Shown in pieces: positions 20,865 to 31,370 of a DNA stretch of 64,000 nucleotides. Source of the stretch: Pseudomonas sp. LFM046 (lineage in GTDB: Bacteria > Pseudomonadota > Gammaproteobacteria > Pseudomonadales > Pseudomonadaceae); NCBI RefSeq assembly GCF_000949385.2, contig NZ_JYKO02000001.1, positions 5,354,678 through 5,418,677 on the forward strand, written 5' to 3'. How positions within the stretch are numbered: the stretch's first letter is position 1; the number at the start of each line of letters is the position of its first letter. The notes below the pieces were generated by a model. It ran no database searches and was not told where the DNA came from. It was given only the letters and a program-made list of their open reading frames with translations. The position numbers and the translations under genes are program-made.

Positions 20865-23024
20865 TCAGCGACTCACCGCAATAGCCTGGTTGTTCATGAT
20901 ACGGGGAGTGAGGAATACCAGGAGCTCGGATTTCTTGTCCTGAACCACGTCGCGACGGAACATGCGGCCGAGGAAGGGCAGGTCGCCGAGGAAGGGCACC
21001 TTGTCCACCGCCTTGGTTTGGGTGTTGGAGAATACCCCACCTATGACAATGGTTTCACCATCGTTGACCAGCACCTTGGCGTTGACCTCGTTTTTGTTGA
21101 TCGGCGGTACACCGTTCAGCGCGTTACCAAAGTCCGGCGCATCCTTGGTGACCTTCACTTCCATGATGATTCGGTTGTCTGGGGTGATTTGCGGGGTCAC
21201 CTCCAGGGACAGCGCCGCTTCCTTGAAGGAGGTGCTGGTGGCGCCGCTGGAACTGGCCTCCTGGTAGGGCACTTCCTGACCCTTGAGGATCTTGGCGGTT
21301 TCCTTGTCCGAGGTGACCACCTTGGGCTGGGAAACGATCTCGCCGTTACCGGTCTTCTCCATCGCCGACAGCTCAAGATCGAGGATGGTGTTGTCGGTAA
21401 TGAAGCCAATGCCAATGCTGGATGTCGCGCCGGTTGCACCGAGATCAACGAAGGGCGCGTTGGCCAGGTTGACGTTACCCGCCTGCCCAGCAGCCGGGCG
21501 GCCGGCGCCACCACCGCCAACCACGAAATTGTTGTCACCGATGCTGGCGCCGCGCCACTCCACACCAAGCGCCTTGTCGTAGTCGACGTTGGCTTCGACG
21601 ATGCGGGCTTCGATCATCACCTGGCGAACCGGGATATCCAGTTGAGTAACGATGCGGCGCAACTCCTCCAGCTTCTCTTCAGTCTGGTAAGCGATGATGC
21701 TGTTGGTTCGATCGTCCACGGTGATGGAGCCGCGCTCGTCAGAGCCAGCAGCACTCGGGTCACCACTGGTAACGGACTGGAACAGCTTGGCGATATCCGC
21801 AGCCTTGGCGTAGTTCACCTGAATCAGCTCACGACGCAGGGGCGCCAGTTCCGCGATCTGCTTCTGGGATTCCAGTTCCTGGCGCTCGCGGGCAGCGATC
21901 TCGTCAGCCGGAGCCACCAGCAGCACGTTACCCACCTTGCGTTTGTCCAGACCCTTGGTCTTCAGGACCAGGTCCAGTGCTTGATCCCAGGGCACGTTCT
22001 GCAGGCGCAGGGTGATGTTGCCCTGCACGGTGTCGGAAGCCACCAGGTTGAGGTCGGTGAAGTCGGCGATCAACTGCAGCACCGAGCGCACATCGATGTC
22101 CTGGAAGTTCAGCGACAGCTTCTCGCCGGAATAGGCGAATCGCTGGGCCTTGCGCTTCTCGACATCGTCCTGGCTCAGCGGCTTGATGCTGACAGTCAGC
22201 TTGTTGTCGGTCTGGTAGGCCAGGTAGTCGTAGAAGCCGGTCGGCTCGATGCTGATGCTGGCATTGCTGCCAGAGCCCGAGGCGCTGACGAACTGCACCG
22301 GAGTGGCGAAATCCTTCACATCCAGGCGCACGCGCAGTGGTTCAGGCAGCTGGGTCTTGGAGAAATCCAGGCGAATCTTGCCACCCTGCTCCTGGATATC
22401 CGGACTCACGCTGGGATCGGACAGGGTGATGACCACATTGCCCTCACCCTGCTCACCACGCTGGAAATCGATGTTCTCGATAGCACGGCCGGTAGCGCCG
22501 TAGCTCTTGGCCGGCTTGGAAGCGGTCAGCGGGGTGGCCACCGGAGCCGGGGCCGGCATCGCAGTGGAGGCAGCCGCAACGGGACGTGCGGACGCCGGCA
22601 CAGGGGTGGAGTCCCCCACCAGCACATAAAGATTCTGGCCTTCCACACGAGTACTGTAAGGCGCCAGGGTGGACAGGTTGATGATCAGGCGAGTGCGATC
22701 CTTGGCCTCGACCACGGTCACGCTGCGGGCATTGCCTACGCCCAGCTCGCGATTCTTGGTGCCGAGCTTGTTGGCAACACCTGGCAAGTCCAGAGCGATA
22801 CGCGCCGGCTGCTCGATGGTGTAGCCGCGGGGAGCGGCCACTGGCTCATCGAAGCCCAGTTTGAGTTCAACCCTGTCGCCCGGCAGGGCCGCAACATCCA
22901 GCGCCTGGAGATTCGCTGCCAGCAGCGCTGGCGACAGCAGGGCAGCCAATAGCGTGATACCAAGGCGCGATAGCGAGCTTTTCATCATCTGGTTCCGTTG
23001 TGCAGACCGGTAGTTATTCTTCAT
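20865..23024 (-). CDS. pilQ: Type IV pilus outer-membrane secretin PilQ
   Basis: Forms the outer-membrane pore through which the type IV pilus fibre passes. From ATG 23024 the product has 719 residues. It has a signal peptide ([18 protein letters not shown]), two AMIN-type periplasmic domains that bind peptidoglycan (from about residue 35 to 240), a secretin N/STN domain ([19 protein letters not shown]) and a C-terminal secretin core ([17 protein letters not shown] near the end). I chose 23024 because GAGGTG lies just upstream, 14 bases past the pilP stop. MMKSSLS (22988) is the alternative and gives a more normal signal-peptide length, but has no good ribosome-binding site. Confidence 0.95.
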   Translation of the reverse strand: MKNNYRSAQRNQMMKSSLSRLGITLLAALLSPALLAANLQALDVAALPGDRVELKLGFDEPVAAPRGYTIEQPARIALDLPGVANKLGTKNRELGVGNARSVTVVEAKDRTRLIINLSTLAPYSTRVEGQNLYVLVGDSTPVPASARPVAAASTAMPAPAPVATPLTASKPAKSYGATGRAIENIDFQRGEQGEGNVVITLSDPSVSPDIQEQGGKIRLDFSKTQLPEPLRVRLDVKDFATPVQFVSASGSGSNASISIEPTGFYDYLAYQTDNKLTVSIKPLSQDDVEKRKAQRFAYSGEKLSLNFQDIDVRSVLQLIADFTDLNLVASDTVQGNITLRLQNVPWDQALDLVLKTKGLDKRKVGNVLLVAPADEIAARERQELESQKQIAELAPLRRELIQVNYAKAADIAKLFQSVTSGDPSAAGSDERGSITVDDRTNSIIAYQTEEKLEELRRIVTQLDIPVRQVMIEARIVEANVDYDKALGVEWRGASIGDNNFVVGGGGAGRPAAGQAGNVNLANAPFVDLGATGATSSIGIGFITDNTILDLELSAMEKTGNGEIVSQPKVVTSDKETAKILKGQEVPYQEASSSGATSTSFKEAALSLEVTPQITPDNRIIMEVKVTKDAPDFGNALNGVPPINKNEVNAKVLVNDGETIVIGGVFSNTQTKAVDKVPFLGDLPFLGRMFRRDVVQDKKSELLVFLTPRIMNNQAIAVSR

Positions 23025-23038
23025 CGGTTCACCTCGCC

Positions 23039-23572
23039 TCAAGAGCGCTCCCTGAGCGCGAGACTCCGCGGACGCTCCAGCCATCCGCCCTCACCGTCCG
23101 GGACTATCTCGATCACATCAACCTTGGCCTGGTCGATCGAAATGATTCGGCCGTGGTTGCGCCCCAGGTAATCCCCGACTTTGACCCGGTGCACCCCTCC
23201 CGCACCACTGATCAAGGCGAAGGTCCCCGAGGCGTTGGACAGGGTGCCCACCATCTCGAAGGACTCGATATTGAAGCCCTCGAGGAACTGTTTGACCCGG
23301 GTTTCATCCGGGTGAACGTCCTTCGAGCCCTTCTGCTGCTGGGCCAGATCGATCTTGATCGGCGGCTGGAAGGGGCTGCGCAATGCTGCGGCGCTGTACG
23401 TGAAGGCCTCGTAAGGCTGGAATTTCGGCAGGGGCTCGATGGTGCCCTTCGGACGGGCACGCACCTCATCCATGTAGGCCTGGAGGTCGCTGAAATCATC
23501 GCCAACGCCGCAACCGGAAAGGCTGGCGAGCATCAGGGCGCAGAGCGCCAGGCGGGCGCGAGCACTACTCAT
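23039..23572 (-). CDS. pilP: Type IV pilus assembly lipoprotein PilP
   Basis: Inner-membrane-anchored lipoprotein linking the PilMNO platform to the PilQ secretin. The 177-residue precursor has a signal peptide with lipobox LSGC (Cys21). The C-terminal HR-type beta-domain (FEMVGTLSNASGTFALISGAGGVHRVKVGDYLG) contacts PilQ. Its ATG overlaps the pilO stop by 4 bases (ATGA), showing tight coupling. Confidence 0.96.
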   Translation of the reverse strand: MSSARARLALCALMLASLSGCGVGDDFSDLQAYMDEVRARPKGTIEPLPKFQPYEAFTYSAAALRSPFQPPIKIDLAQQQKGSKDVHPDETRVKQFLEGFNIESFEMVGTLSNASGTFALISGAGGVHRVKVGDYLGRNHGRIISIDQAKVDVIEIVPDGEGGWLERPRSLALRERS

Positions 23573-24192
23573 TTCTGCAGCCCCTTGTCGTTGTAACGGT
23601 AGGTCTTGGCCAGGATCGACATGCGCAGCTTGGAGCCGCTGTCCTTGTCGGCCGGGCTGAGCTCGAAATCATGCAGGGTGACGATTCGCGGCAGGCTGGC
23701 TACACCACTGACGAAGGTGGCCAGGTCGTGATATCCCCCCACAACCGAGATCCTGATCGGCAACTCGATGTAGAACTGCTGGGTGGCCTCGGGCAGCAGC
23801 TTGATCTCCTCGAATTCGAGGCCGCTGCCCAGACCGGTGCGGGTGATGTCTTCCAGCAGGCCGGGCACCTCAGTGTCACTGGGCAGCTGGCGCAGCAGGG
23901 CACCAAAGGAGGTTTCCATCTCCTTCATCTGTTCCTTGTAGGCCTCCAGGTTGGCGGCCTGGAACGCCTTGGTGGCGAACTGCTGTTTAAGGCTTTCTTC
24001 TTCAGCGCGATATTGATCGAGCTCAGCCTGCAGATCCTTCAGATGGAAGTTGTATCCCGCCGCCAGGACCAGGGCCAAAACCAAGATGCAGGCAATCACC
24101 TTGACCGCGATCGGCCAAGAACCCAGGTTGTTCACATCCAGATCGGCCAGGTCGATCTTGCGGAGGCTATCGAGCGAGTCGGACAGGCTCAT
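23569..24192 (-). CDS. pilO: Type IV pilus inner-membrane platform protein PilO
   Basis: Bitopic inner-membrane protein that dimerises with PilN to form the alignment subcomplex. In the 207-residue product a short cytoplasmic N-terminus precedes a membrane helix (about 28-47, VIACILVLALVLAAGYNF). A coiled-coil (about 50-95, rich in Glu/Gln/Lys) and a ferredoxin-like C-terminal domain follow. The start codon overlaps the end of pilN by 4 bases. Confidence 0.96.
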   Translation of the reverse strand: MSLSDSLDSLRKIDLADLDVNNLGSWPIAVKVIACILVLALVLAAGYNFHLKDLQAELDQYRAEEESLKQQFATKAFQAANLEAYKEQMKEMETSFGALLRQLPSDTEVPGLLEDITRTGLGSGLEFEEIKLLPEATQQFYIELPIRISVVGGYHDLATFVSGVASLPRIVTLHDFELSPADKDSGSKLRMSILAKTYRYNDKGLQK

Positions 24193-24805
24193 TTATTGTT
24201 GGCTCCAGGCTGGGCGGCCGCCGGTTGGGCAACTGTTTTGTTGAGGGCCCCATCTTCGGCACTGGGCTGGGTCTGCTGGACGGTCAACTGGAAGACGTTG
24301 GCCTGGTCAACGGCGCCTGCCGTGATGGCCTTGACCTCGGTGAGATTAGGCGACATCAGCCATTCCGAGGCATCCAGGTTGCGCATCAGGTTGGAAACCC
24401 GATTGTTCGACTCGGCGGCGCCGACGATGGCGATAGTCTTGCCGGTCATCTTCAGGCCGGTGAAGAAGACACCATCGGGCAGTGTGCGCACCAGTTGGTC
24501 GAATACTCGACCAATGATCGGCCGGTTGCCCTGGAGGTCCTGGATGATCTTCATCCGCTCGAGCAACTGCTGGCGGCGGGTTTTCAGCTCGCTGATTTCC
24601 TTGATTCGCGCATCAAGGACGGCGATTTCCTTACGCACGAAGTTGTTGCGCGCCTGCTGGTTCTCGATGGCGTGGTTCAGGTACTGGTCACCCAGGAACA
24701 CTGCACCAGCGCCCAGAGCCAGGACAGCGCCCAGCGCTACCAGAAAGCGCTGCTTGCGCTCCTCGCGCAGCTGTTCGCGCCAGGGGAGTAGGTTGATGCG
24801 CGCCA

Positions 24806-24806
<1 letters not shown>
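24189..24806 (-). CDS. pilN: Type IV pilus inner-membrane platform protein PilN
   Basis: Bitopic partner of PilO and cytoplasmic anchor for PilM. The 205-residue product begins MARINLLPWR, the conserved peptide that docks into PilM. A membrane helix (about 20-42), a coiled-coil and a ferredoxin-like domain follow. ATG 24806 was chosen because this peptide must be at the N-terminus; the frame runs 10 residues further upstream inside pilM. The start overlaps the pilM stop by one base (TGATG). Confidence 0.96.
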
Positions 24807-25897
<1,091 letters not shown>

Positions 25898-25922
25898 TTA
25901 CAGACGATTTATGTTTTTCCAC

Positions 25923-25951
25923 ATTAAATAGCAGTCTTGACAGAAGCGCAA
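25923..25951 (-). promoter_or_regulatory. Sigma-70-type promoter for pilMNOPQ
   Basis: On the minus strand TTGCGC (-35, 25946-25951) and TTTAAT (-10, 25923-25928) are 17 bases apart. This lies 53 bases before the pilM GTG in the 184-base pilM/ponA divergent gap. For ponA, a TATAAT sits at 25977-25982 on the plus strand, but I see no good -35 for it. Confidence 0.55.
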
Positions 25952-26054
25952 ATGGCTCCCTCGGAAAAAAAACGCTTATAATGTGATCGGCTTTTGCCTT
26001 TTATCATCAGCTTCCGCTTAACTCATTCTTTTATCTGGAAATCCACAAGCCTTG

Positions 26055-28490
26055 ATGCGCCTGCTGAAGTTTTTCTGGTGGTCCTTCGTTGCCGTTTTCT
26101 GTGGCCTGTTGCTCAGTTTCAGCGGCGCCTACCTCTATCTTAGCCCTAGCCTTCCGTCAGTCGATTCGCTGCGTCGCATTCAGCTGCAGATCCCGCTGCG
26201 CGTGTACAGCAGCGATGGCAAGCTGATCGCCGAATTCGGCGAGATGCGCCGCTCCCCCGTGCGCTTCGCGGACATTCCGCCGGACTTCATCCAGGCCCTG
26301 CTGGCTGCCGAGGACGACAATTTCGCCAATCATTATGGCGTCGACCTCACGAGCCTGATGCGCGCTGCCACGCAATTATTGAAGACCGGGCACATCCAGA
26401 CGGGCGGTAGCACCATCACCATGCAGGTGGCGAAGAACTACTTCCTCACCAGCGAAAGAAGTTTCTCCCGCAAGATCAATGAAATATTGCTGGCCCTGCA
26501 AATTGAACGGGAACTCAGCAAAGACGAAATTCTTGAACTTTATGTGAACAAGATCTACCTCGGTAACCGCGCCTACGGTATCGAGGCAGCCGCACAGGTT
26601 TACTACGGCAAGTCCATCCGCGAGATCAGCCTGGCACAGATGGCCATGATCGCCGGCCTACCCAAGGCACCGTCGCGCTTCAACCCGCTGGTCAACCCGG
26701 CCCGCAGCAAGGAACGCCGCGACTGGATCCTCGGCCGCATGTACAAGCTCGGCCGCATCGACGAGGCCCGCTACAAGCAGGCCATCAGCGAGCCGATCGA
26801 CGCCAGCTACCACGTTCCCACCCCGGAACTGGCCGCCCCCTATATTGCCGAAATGGCTCGCGCCGAAATGGTCGGCCGCTATGGCAGCGACGCCTACACC
26901 GAGGGCTTCCGCGTCACCACCACCGTCCCGAGCAATCTGCAGGAAGTCGCCAACACCGCACTGCGCGAGGGGCTGATCGACTATGACCAGCGTCACGGCT
27001 ACCGCGGCCCGGAAACCCGCCTGCCCGGCATGACCAAGGAAACCTGGCTGCAGGAACTGGGCAAGCAGAAATCCCTTGGCGGACTCGACCCAGCCATCGT
27101 CACCCAAGTGGAGAAGAGCGGCATCCTGGTGCTGACCCGCAGCGGCAAGGAAGAGGCCGTCAGCTGGGACAGCATGAAATGGGCCCGCCCCTTCCTCAAC
27201 ACCAATAGCCTCGGTCCGCGCCCGCAGCAACCGGCGGAAGTCACCCAGGTCGGCGATCTGATTCGGGTGCAGCGCCAGGCCGACGGCAGCCTGCGCTTCG
27301 TCCAGCTGCCGGCCGCCCAGAGCGCCCTGGTCTCCCTCGACCCGAACGACGGCGCCATTCGCGCCTTGGTGGGCGGCTTCTCGTTCGAGCAAAGCAACTA
27401 CAACCGCGCCGCCCAGGCCAAGCGTCAGCCGGGCTCCAGCTTCAAGCCCTTCCTGTATGCAGCAGCGCTGGACAACGGCTTCACTGCCGCCAGCCTGGTC
27501 AACGATGCCCCTATCGTCTTCCAGGAAGCTGGCATGGAAGAAGCCTGGCGACCGAAGAACGACAACAACACGTTCCTTGGTCCGATCCGCCTGCGGGAAG
27601 CCCTGTACAAGTCGCGTAACCTGGTATCGATCCGCGTTCTCCAGGCCATCGGCATCGACTATGCGCTGAACTACGTCAGTCGCTTCGGCTTCAACAAGGA
27701 TGACCTGCCGCGCAACCTCTCCCTCGCCCTGGGTACCGCCAACCTGACTCCGCTGGAGATCGCGGGTGGCTGGAGCACCTTCGCCAACGGCGGCTACAAG
27801 GTTCAGCCGTACCTGATCGAGCGCATCGAAAGCCGTGACGGCAAGACGCTGTTCGTTGCGAACCCGGCGCGCGTCCCCCAGGGCGAGACGCCCTCCAACG
27901 AGATCGCACAAAGCAGCGCGGCACCGGATACGCTGCTGGCCTCCGCCGCCGCCGCGGCACCGCAGAGCCAGGCACCCGCCGTCGCCGAACGCATCATCGA
28001 CCCGCGCACCACCTACATCCTCAACAGCATGCTGCAGGATGTGATCAAGCGCGGTACCGGCCGCCGAGCCCTTTCCATGGGCCGCAGTGACATCGCCGGC
28101 AAGACGGGCACCACCAACGAATCCAAAGACAGCTGGTTCTCCGGCTACAACTCCGACTTCGTCACCACTGTCTGGGTCGGCTTCGACCAGCCGGAAAGCC
28201 TTGGCCGCCACGAGTACGGCGGCACCGTGGCCCTGCCGATCTGGATGAGCTACATGGGCGCCGCGCTGAAGGACAAGCCGGCCCACGTCCAGCCCGAACC
28301 GGCTGGCCTGCTGACCCTGCGCATCGACCCGCTCAGCGGTCGCGCGGCGACTCCGGGTACGCCGGATGCCTTCTTCGAGCTGTTCAAGAGCGAAGACACG
28401 CCGCCGCCCATGAGCGAGTTCGAGCCCGGCCTGGCCATTCCCGGCAGTCCGCTGCCAGCCGACGAAGCCGCGCCGATCGACCTGTTCTGA
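26055..28490 (+). CDS. ponA: Class A penicillin-binding protein 1a
   Basis: Bifunctional peptidoglycan glycosyltransferase/transpeptidase in the inner membrane, 811 residues. An N-terminal membrane anchor (about 6-28) leads to the GT51 domain with catalytic Glu in EDDNFANHYGVD and the QVAKNYFLT and ILELYVNKIYLG motifs. An OB-like insert comes next. The transpeptidase has SSFK (catalytic Ser in QPGSSFKPF), SRN and KTGTTN. ATG 26055 is preferred over the TTG directly in front of it. It is divergent from pilM and ends in a strong bidirectional terminator. Confidence 0.97.
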   Translation: MRLLKFFWWSFVAVFCGLLLSFSGAYLYLSPSLPSVDSLRRIQLQIPLRVYSSDGKLIAEFGEMRRSPVRFADIPPDFIQALLAAEDDNFANHYGVDLTSLMRAATQLLKTGHIQTGGSTITMQVAKNYFLTSERSFSRKINEILLALQIERELSKDEILELYVNKIYLGNRAYGIEAAAQVYYGKSIREISLAQMAMIAGLPKAPSRFNPLVNPARSKERRDWILGRMYKLGRIDEARYKQAISEPIDASYHVPTPELAAPYIAEMARAEMVGRYGSDAYTEGFRVTTTVPSNLQEVANTALREGLIDYDQRHGYRGPETRLPGMTKETWLQELGKQKSLGGLDPAIVTQVEKSGILVLTRSGKEEAVSWDSMKWARPFLNTNSLGPRPQQPAEVTQVGDLIRVQRQADGSLRFVQLPAAQSALVSLDPNDGAIRALVGGFSFEQSNYNRAAQAKRQPGSSFKPFLYAAALDNGFTAASLVNDAPIVFQEAGMEEAWRPKNDNNTFLGPIRLREALYKSRNLVSIRVLQAIGIDYALNYVSRFGFNKDDLPRNLSLALGTANLTPLEIAGGWSTFANGGYKVQPYLIERIESRDGKTLFVANPARVPQGETPSNEIAQSSAAPDTLLASAAAAAPQSQAPAVAERIIDPRTTYILNSMLQDVIKRGTGRRALSMGRSDIAGKTGTTNESKDSWFSGYNSDFVTTVWVGFDQPESLGRHEYGGTVALPIWMSYMGAALKDKPAHVQPEPAGLLTLRIDPLSGRAATPGTPDAFFELFKSEDTPPPMSEFEPGLAIPGSPLPADEAAPIDLF

Positions 28491-28500
28491 CGAACAGGCG

Positions 28501-28540
28501 CCCAATAAAAAGCCCCGCATCAGCGGGGCTTTTTATTGGG
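28501..28540. terminator. Bidirectional terminator between ponA and malic enzyme
   Basis: CCCAATAAAAAGCCCCGC (28501-28518), ATCA loop, GCGGGGCTTTTTATTGGG (28523-28540): a perfect 18-bp inverted repeat with A5/T5 tracts, placed between two convergent genes. Confidence 0.95.
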
Positions 28541-28547
28541 ACTCGGC

Positions 28548-29816
28548 TTAGCCGTTGAACACTTCATCCACCGACTTCAGCGGATAGTGCTTCGGATAGG
28601 GCAGGGTCGCTACGCCGGACTCGATGGCGGCCTTGGCAACGGCATCGGATACGACGGTGATCAGGCGCTTGTCCATGGGCTTCGGAATGATGTACTCACG
28701 GCCGAACTCCAGGGAAGCCACACCGTAGGCGTCGCAGACGTCCTTCGGCACCGGCAGCTTGGCCAGGTCACGCAGGGCCACGGCAGCGGCAATCTTCATT
28801 TCTTCGTTGATGCGGGTGGCGCGAACGTCCAGAGCACCGCGGAAGATGAAGGGGAAGCCCAGCACGTTGTTGACCTGGTTCGGGTAGTCGGAACGACCGG
28901 TGGCCATGATCACGTCGCTGCGGGTCTCGTGAGCCAGCTCCGGCTTGATTTCCGGGTCCGGGTTGGAGCAGGCGAAGACGATCGGGTTGGCCGCCATGCG
29001 CTTCAGGTCTTCCGGGCTCAGCAGGTTGGCACCGGACAGGCCGACGAACACGTCCGCGCCATCGAGGGCTTCGGACAGGGTGCGCTTCTCGGTCTCGTGG
29101 GCGAACACAGCCTTGTACTGGTTCAGGTCGTCACGGCCAGCGTGGATCACACCCTTGCGGTCGATCATGAAGATGTTCTCGACCTTGGCACCCATGCTCA
29201 CCAGCAGCTTCATGCAGGAGATGGCGGCTGCGCCAGCGCCGAGGCAGACGATCTTGGCGTCAGCCAGGTCCTTGCCAGCGATTTCCAGGGCGTTGAGCAT
29301 GCCGGCCGCGGTCACGATGGCGGTACCGTGCTGGTCATCGTGGAATACCGGGATGTCGCACTGCTCGATCAGGGTGCGCTCGATCTCGAAGCACTCCGGC
29401 GCCTTGATGTCTTCGAGGTTGATGCCGCCGAAGGTGATGGAAATGCGCTTGACGGTGTCGATGAAGGCCTGCGGGCTTTCAGCGTCCACTTCGATGTCGA
29501 ATACGTCGATACCAGCGAAGCGCTTGAACAGGACGCCTTTGCCTTCCATTACCGGCTTGGAGGCCAGCGGGCCGAGGTTGCCCAGACCGAGAATCGCGGT
29601 GCCGTCGGAAATAACCGCTACCAGGTTGCCCTTGCCGGTGTACTTGAAGGCCAGTTCGGGATCGCGCGCGATTTCGCGTACCGGCTCGGCGACGCCCGGG
29701 CTGTAAGCCAGCGACAGGTCGCGGGCGGTGGCGGTCGGCTTGGTCAGCTCGACGCTGAGTTTCCCGGGGCGGGGTTGGGCATGGTATTCGAGAGCGGCCG
29801 TTTTCAGATCAGACAT
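28548..29816 (-). CDS. Malic enzyme, MaeB-type without the phosphotransacetylase domain
   Basis: Oxidatively decarboxylates malate to pyruvate, giving NAD(P)H. The 422-residue product has the substrate and metal sites ([26 protein letters not shown]) and a Rossmann fold ([17 protein letters not shown]). It resembles the N-terminal half of E. coli MaeB but stops before the PTA-like domain, as in the short bacterial malic enzymes. NADP or NAD preference cannot be fixed from sequence alone. It follows the M48 protease gene after 99 bases. Confidence 0.92.
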   Translation of the reverse strand: MSDLKTAALEYHAQPRPGKLSVELTKPTATARDLSLAYSPGVAEPVREIARDPELAFKYTGKGNLVAVISDGTAILGLGNLGPLASKPVMEGKGVLFKRFAGIDVFDIEVDAESPQAFIDTVKRISITFGGINLEDIKAPECFEIERTLIEQCDIPVFHDDQHGTAIVTAAGMLNALEIAGKDLADAKIVCLGAGAAAISCMKLLVSMGAKVENIFMIDRKGVIHAGRDDLNQYKAVFAHETEKRTLSEALDGADVFVGLSGANLLSPEDLKRMAANPIVFACSNPDPEIKPELAHETRSDVIMATGRSDYPNQVNNVLGFPFIFRGALDVRATRINEEMKIAAAVALRDLAKLPVPKDVCDAYGVASLEFGREYIIPKPMDKRLITVVSDAVAKAAIESGVATLPYPKHYPLKSVDEVFNG

Positions 29817-29915
29817 TTTGGCATTTCCGCTTTTGCTTGTGACAGACGTGACCGGCGAGCATACGCAAGATGCCGGGGGCTAACAAGACCGTTCAGTCAC
29901 CGGCCGTCAACCCCT

Positions 29916-31370
29916 CTAACGTAAGACTTTAAGCCAGTCTCCAGGCTTTGGCTCGCCGATTGGATACAAATTATTGAGCAATCGGATACGATTTTCCAGA
30001 TCCGCCTGAGTCCCCGGTAACTTGCTGTCCCGGGCCAGGCTGGCAATGGTCTGACCGGACTTCACCTGGATCACATGGAGGCGCAGCGGCTGGGCCAGGG
30101 CCAGTTCTTCCTTCTTCAGTGGACGGAAGCTCCGGATCACCGCCATGAAGTTGTCGTCCTGGCTCTCCAGGGAGGCCTGATTGCGAATGGCGCCCACAAA
30201 GAGGTACACCTTGTCGTCCTTGTAGATCACCGCCACGCGCCGGGCCGGGCTTCCGGGCATCACGGCGGTCGCGCCCTGAAGACCCGCCAGCTGCAGCGGC
30301 TCTTCCATGTTCAGACGCTGCCCCCTGGCTTTCCTCCTCAGGTATTCCGCCGGCTCCATGGCCGGCTTCTGTCCATCCAGCGTCAGGGCAATAAAGGCCT
30401 GCTGATCCGGACTGTGGGTGATCACCGCATCAGGGCGATTGACCAGGCCCCAGCCGTTCGGGAAGTGCAGCGTGAAATTCAGTTCAGCGTGGTAGAAGTC
30501 TTGGCCGCGGCGCACGCCGGTTTGCTCCGAATCGCCGAAGGGCAGGCCCTCCAGATGCTTGAGGAAGACCTCACGATTCACGACCTGGTTGCCACCGACC
30601 AGAGCGCGAGCCGGACCGACCACCTGCTGCAGACGCTTGTCATTATCCGGGTGGGTATCGAACAGACCGTGGTAGCTCGATGGCGGAGCCGACTGCCCCT
30701 TGCGCCGAGCCTGGTCCTGGGCGAACTCCTCCTGATTCTTCAGCACCTCGACCACTTCGATCATGGCCTGCGGGTCGTAGCCGCTGCGCGCCAGGTACTG
30801 GGCGCCGAGTCCGTCGGCCTCCAGCTCCATGTCGCGGCCGTATCCACGCACGAAAGCGGTTCCCAGCACATTGGTCAGGTCGCCCGCAGCGCCAACGCCG
30901 GTGCCGATGGCCACCGCCTGGCCGAGAATGTTCCAGGCGGTGGACTGGCTCTGCTGCTGCACGCTGTGCCGCGCCGTCACATGACCCACCTCGTGCCCCA
31001 GCACGGCGGCGAGTTCGGCTTCCGACCCCAGGTACGCCAGCAGACCGCGATGGATATAGATGTAGCCACCCGGCAGGGCGAAGGCGTTGATGTCCGGCGA
31101 ATCGACGACGGTGAACTGGTAAGGAATGTTGGCGCGGTGGCTGTGGCTGGCTACCCGCTGCCCCACCTGCTGGACATAGGCCTGGAGCTGGTCATCGGCG
31201 TAGCGCGGATTCTGCTTGGCAATTTCCTGGTTGTAACGGCGGCCGAGATCCAGTTCCTGCTGCTCGCTCATCATCACGAAGTTGGTCTTGCCAGTGGCTG
31301 GGTTGACCGCACAACCGGCCAGGAAGGAGGGAGCCAGCAGCAGCGCCAGAGTGAGCGCGGGCCATTTCAT
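29916..31370 (-). CDS. M48-family metalloprotease lipoprotein with C-terminal LysM-like segment
   Basis: Predicted periplasmic, membrane-anchored zinc protease of 484 residues. The signal peptide ends in lipobox LAGC (Cys20). The zinc motif is HEVGH at 126-130 with the third ligand in ELEAD (about 180). HGLFDTHPDNDKRL follows, as in BepA/YfgC-like proteases. The C-terminal 70 residues (HVIQVKSGQTIASLA to the end, PGDWLKVLR) look like a LysM-type binding module instead of the TPR domain of BepA. Its ATG overlaps the nuclease stop by 4 bases. Likely role is envelope protein quality control, by family analogy. Confidence 0.88.
   Translation of the reverse strand: MKWPALTLALLLAPSFLAGCAVNPATGKTNFVMMSEQQELDLGRRYNQEIAKQNPRYADDQLQAYVQQVGQRVASHSHRANIPYQFTVVDSPDINAFALPGGYIYIHRGLLAYLGSEAELAAVLGHEVGHVTARHSVQQQSQSTAWNILGQAVAIGTGVGAAGDLTNVLGTAFVRGYGRDMELEADGLGAQYLARSGYDPQAMIEVVEVLKNQEEFAQDQARRKGQSAPPSSYHGLFDTHPDNDKRLQQVVGPARALVGGNQVVNREVFLKHLEGLPFGDSEQTGVRRGQDFYHAELNFTLHFPNGWGLVNRPDAVITHSPDQQAFIALTLDGQKPAMEPAEYLRRKARGQRLNMEEPLQLAGLQGATAVMPGSPARRVAVIYKDDKVYLFVGAIRNQASLESQDDNFMAVIRSFRPLKKEELALAQPLRLHVIQVKSGQTIASLARDSKLPGTQADLENRIRLLNNLYPIGEPKPGDWLKVLR

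Noticed and set aside
25937-25942. TTGACA as -35 of a ponA promoter
   Set aside because: The only good -10 (25977-25982) is 34 bases away, too far for sigma-70.
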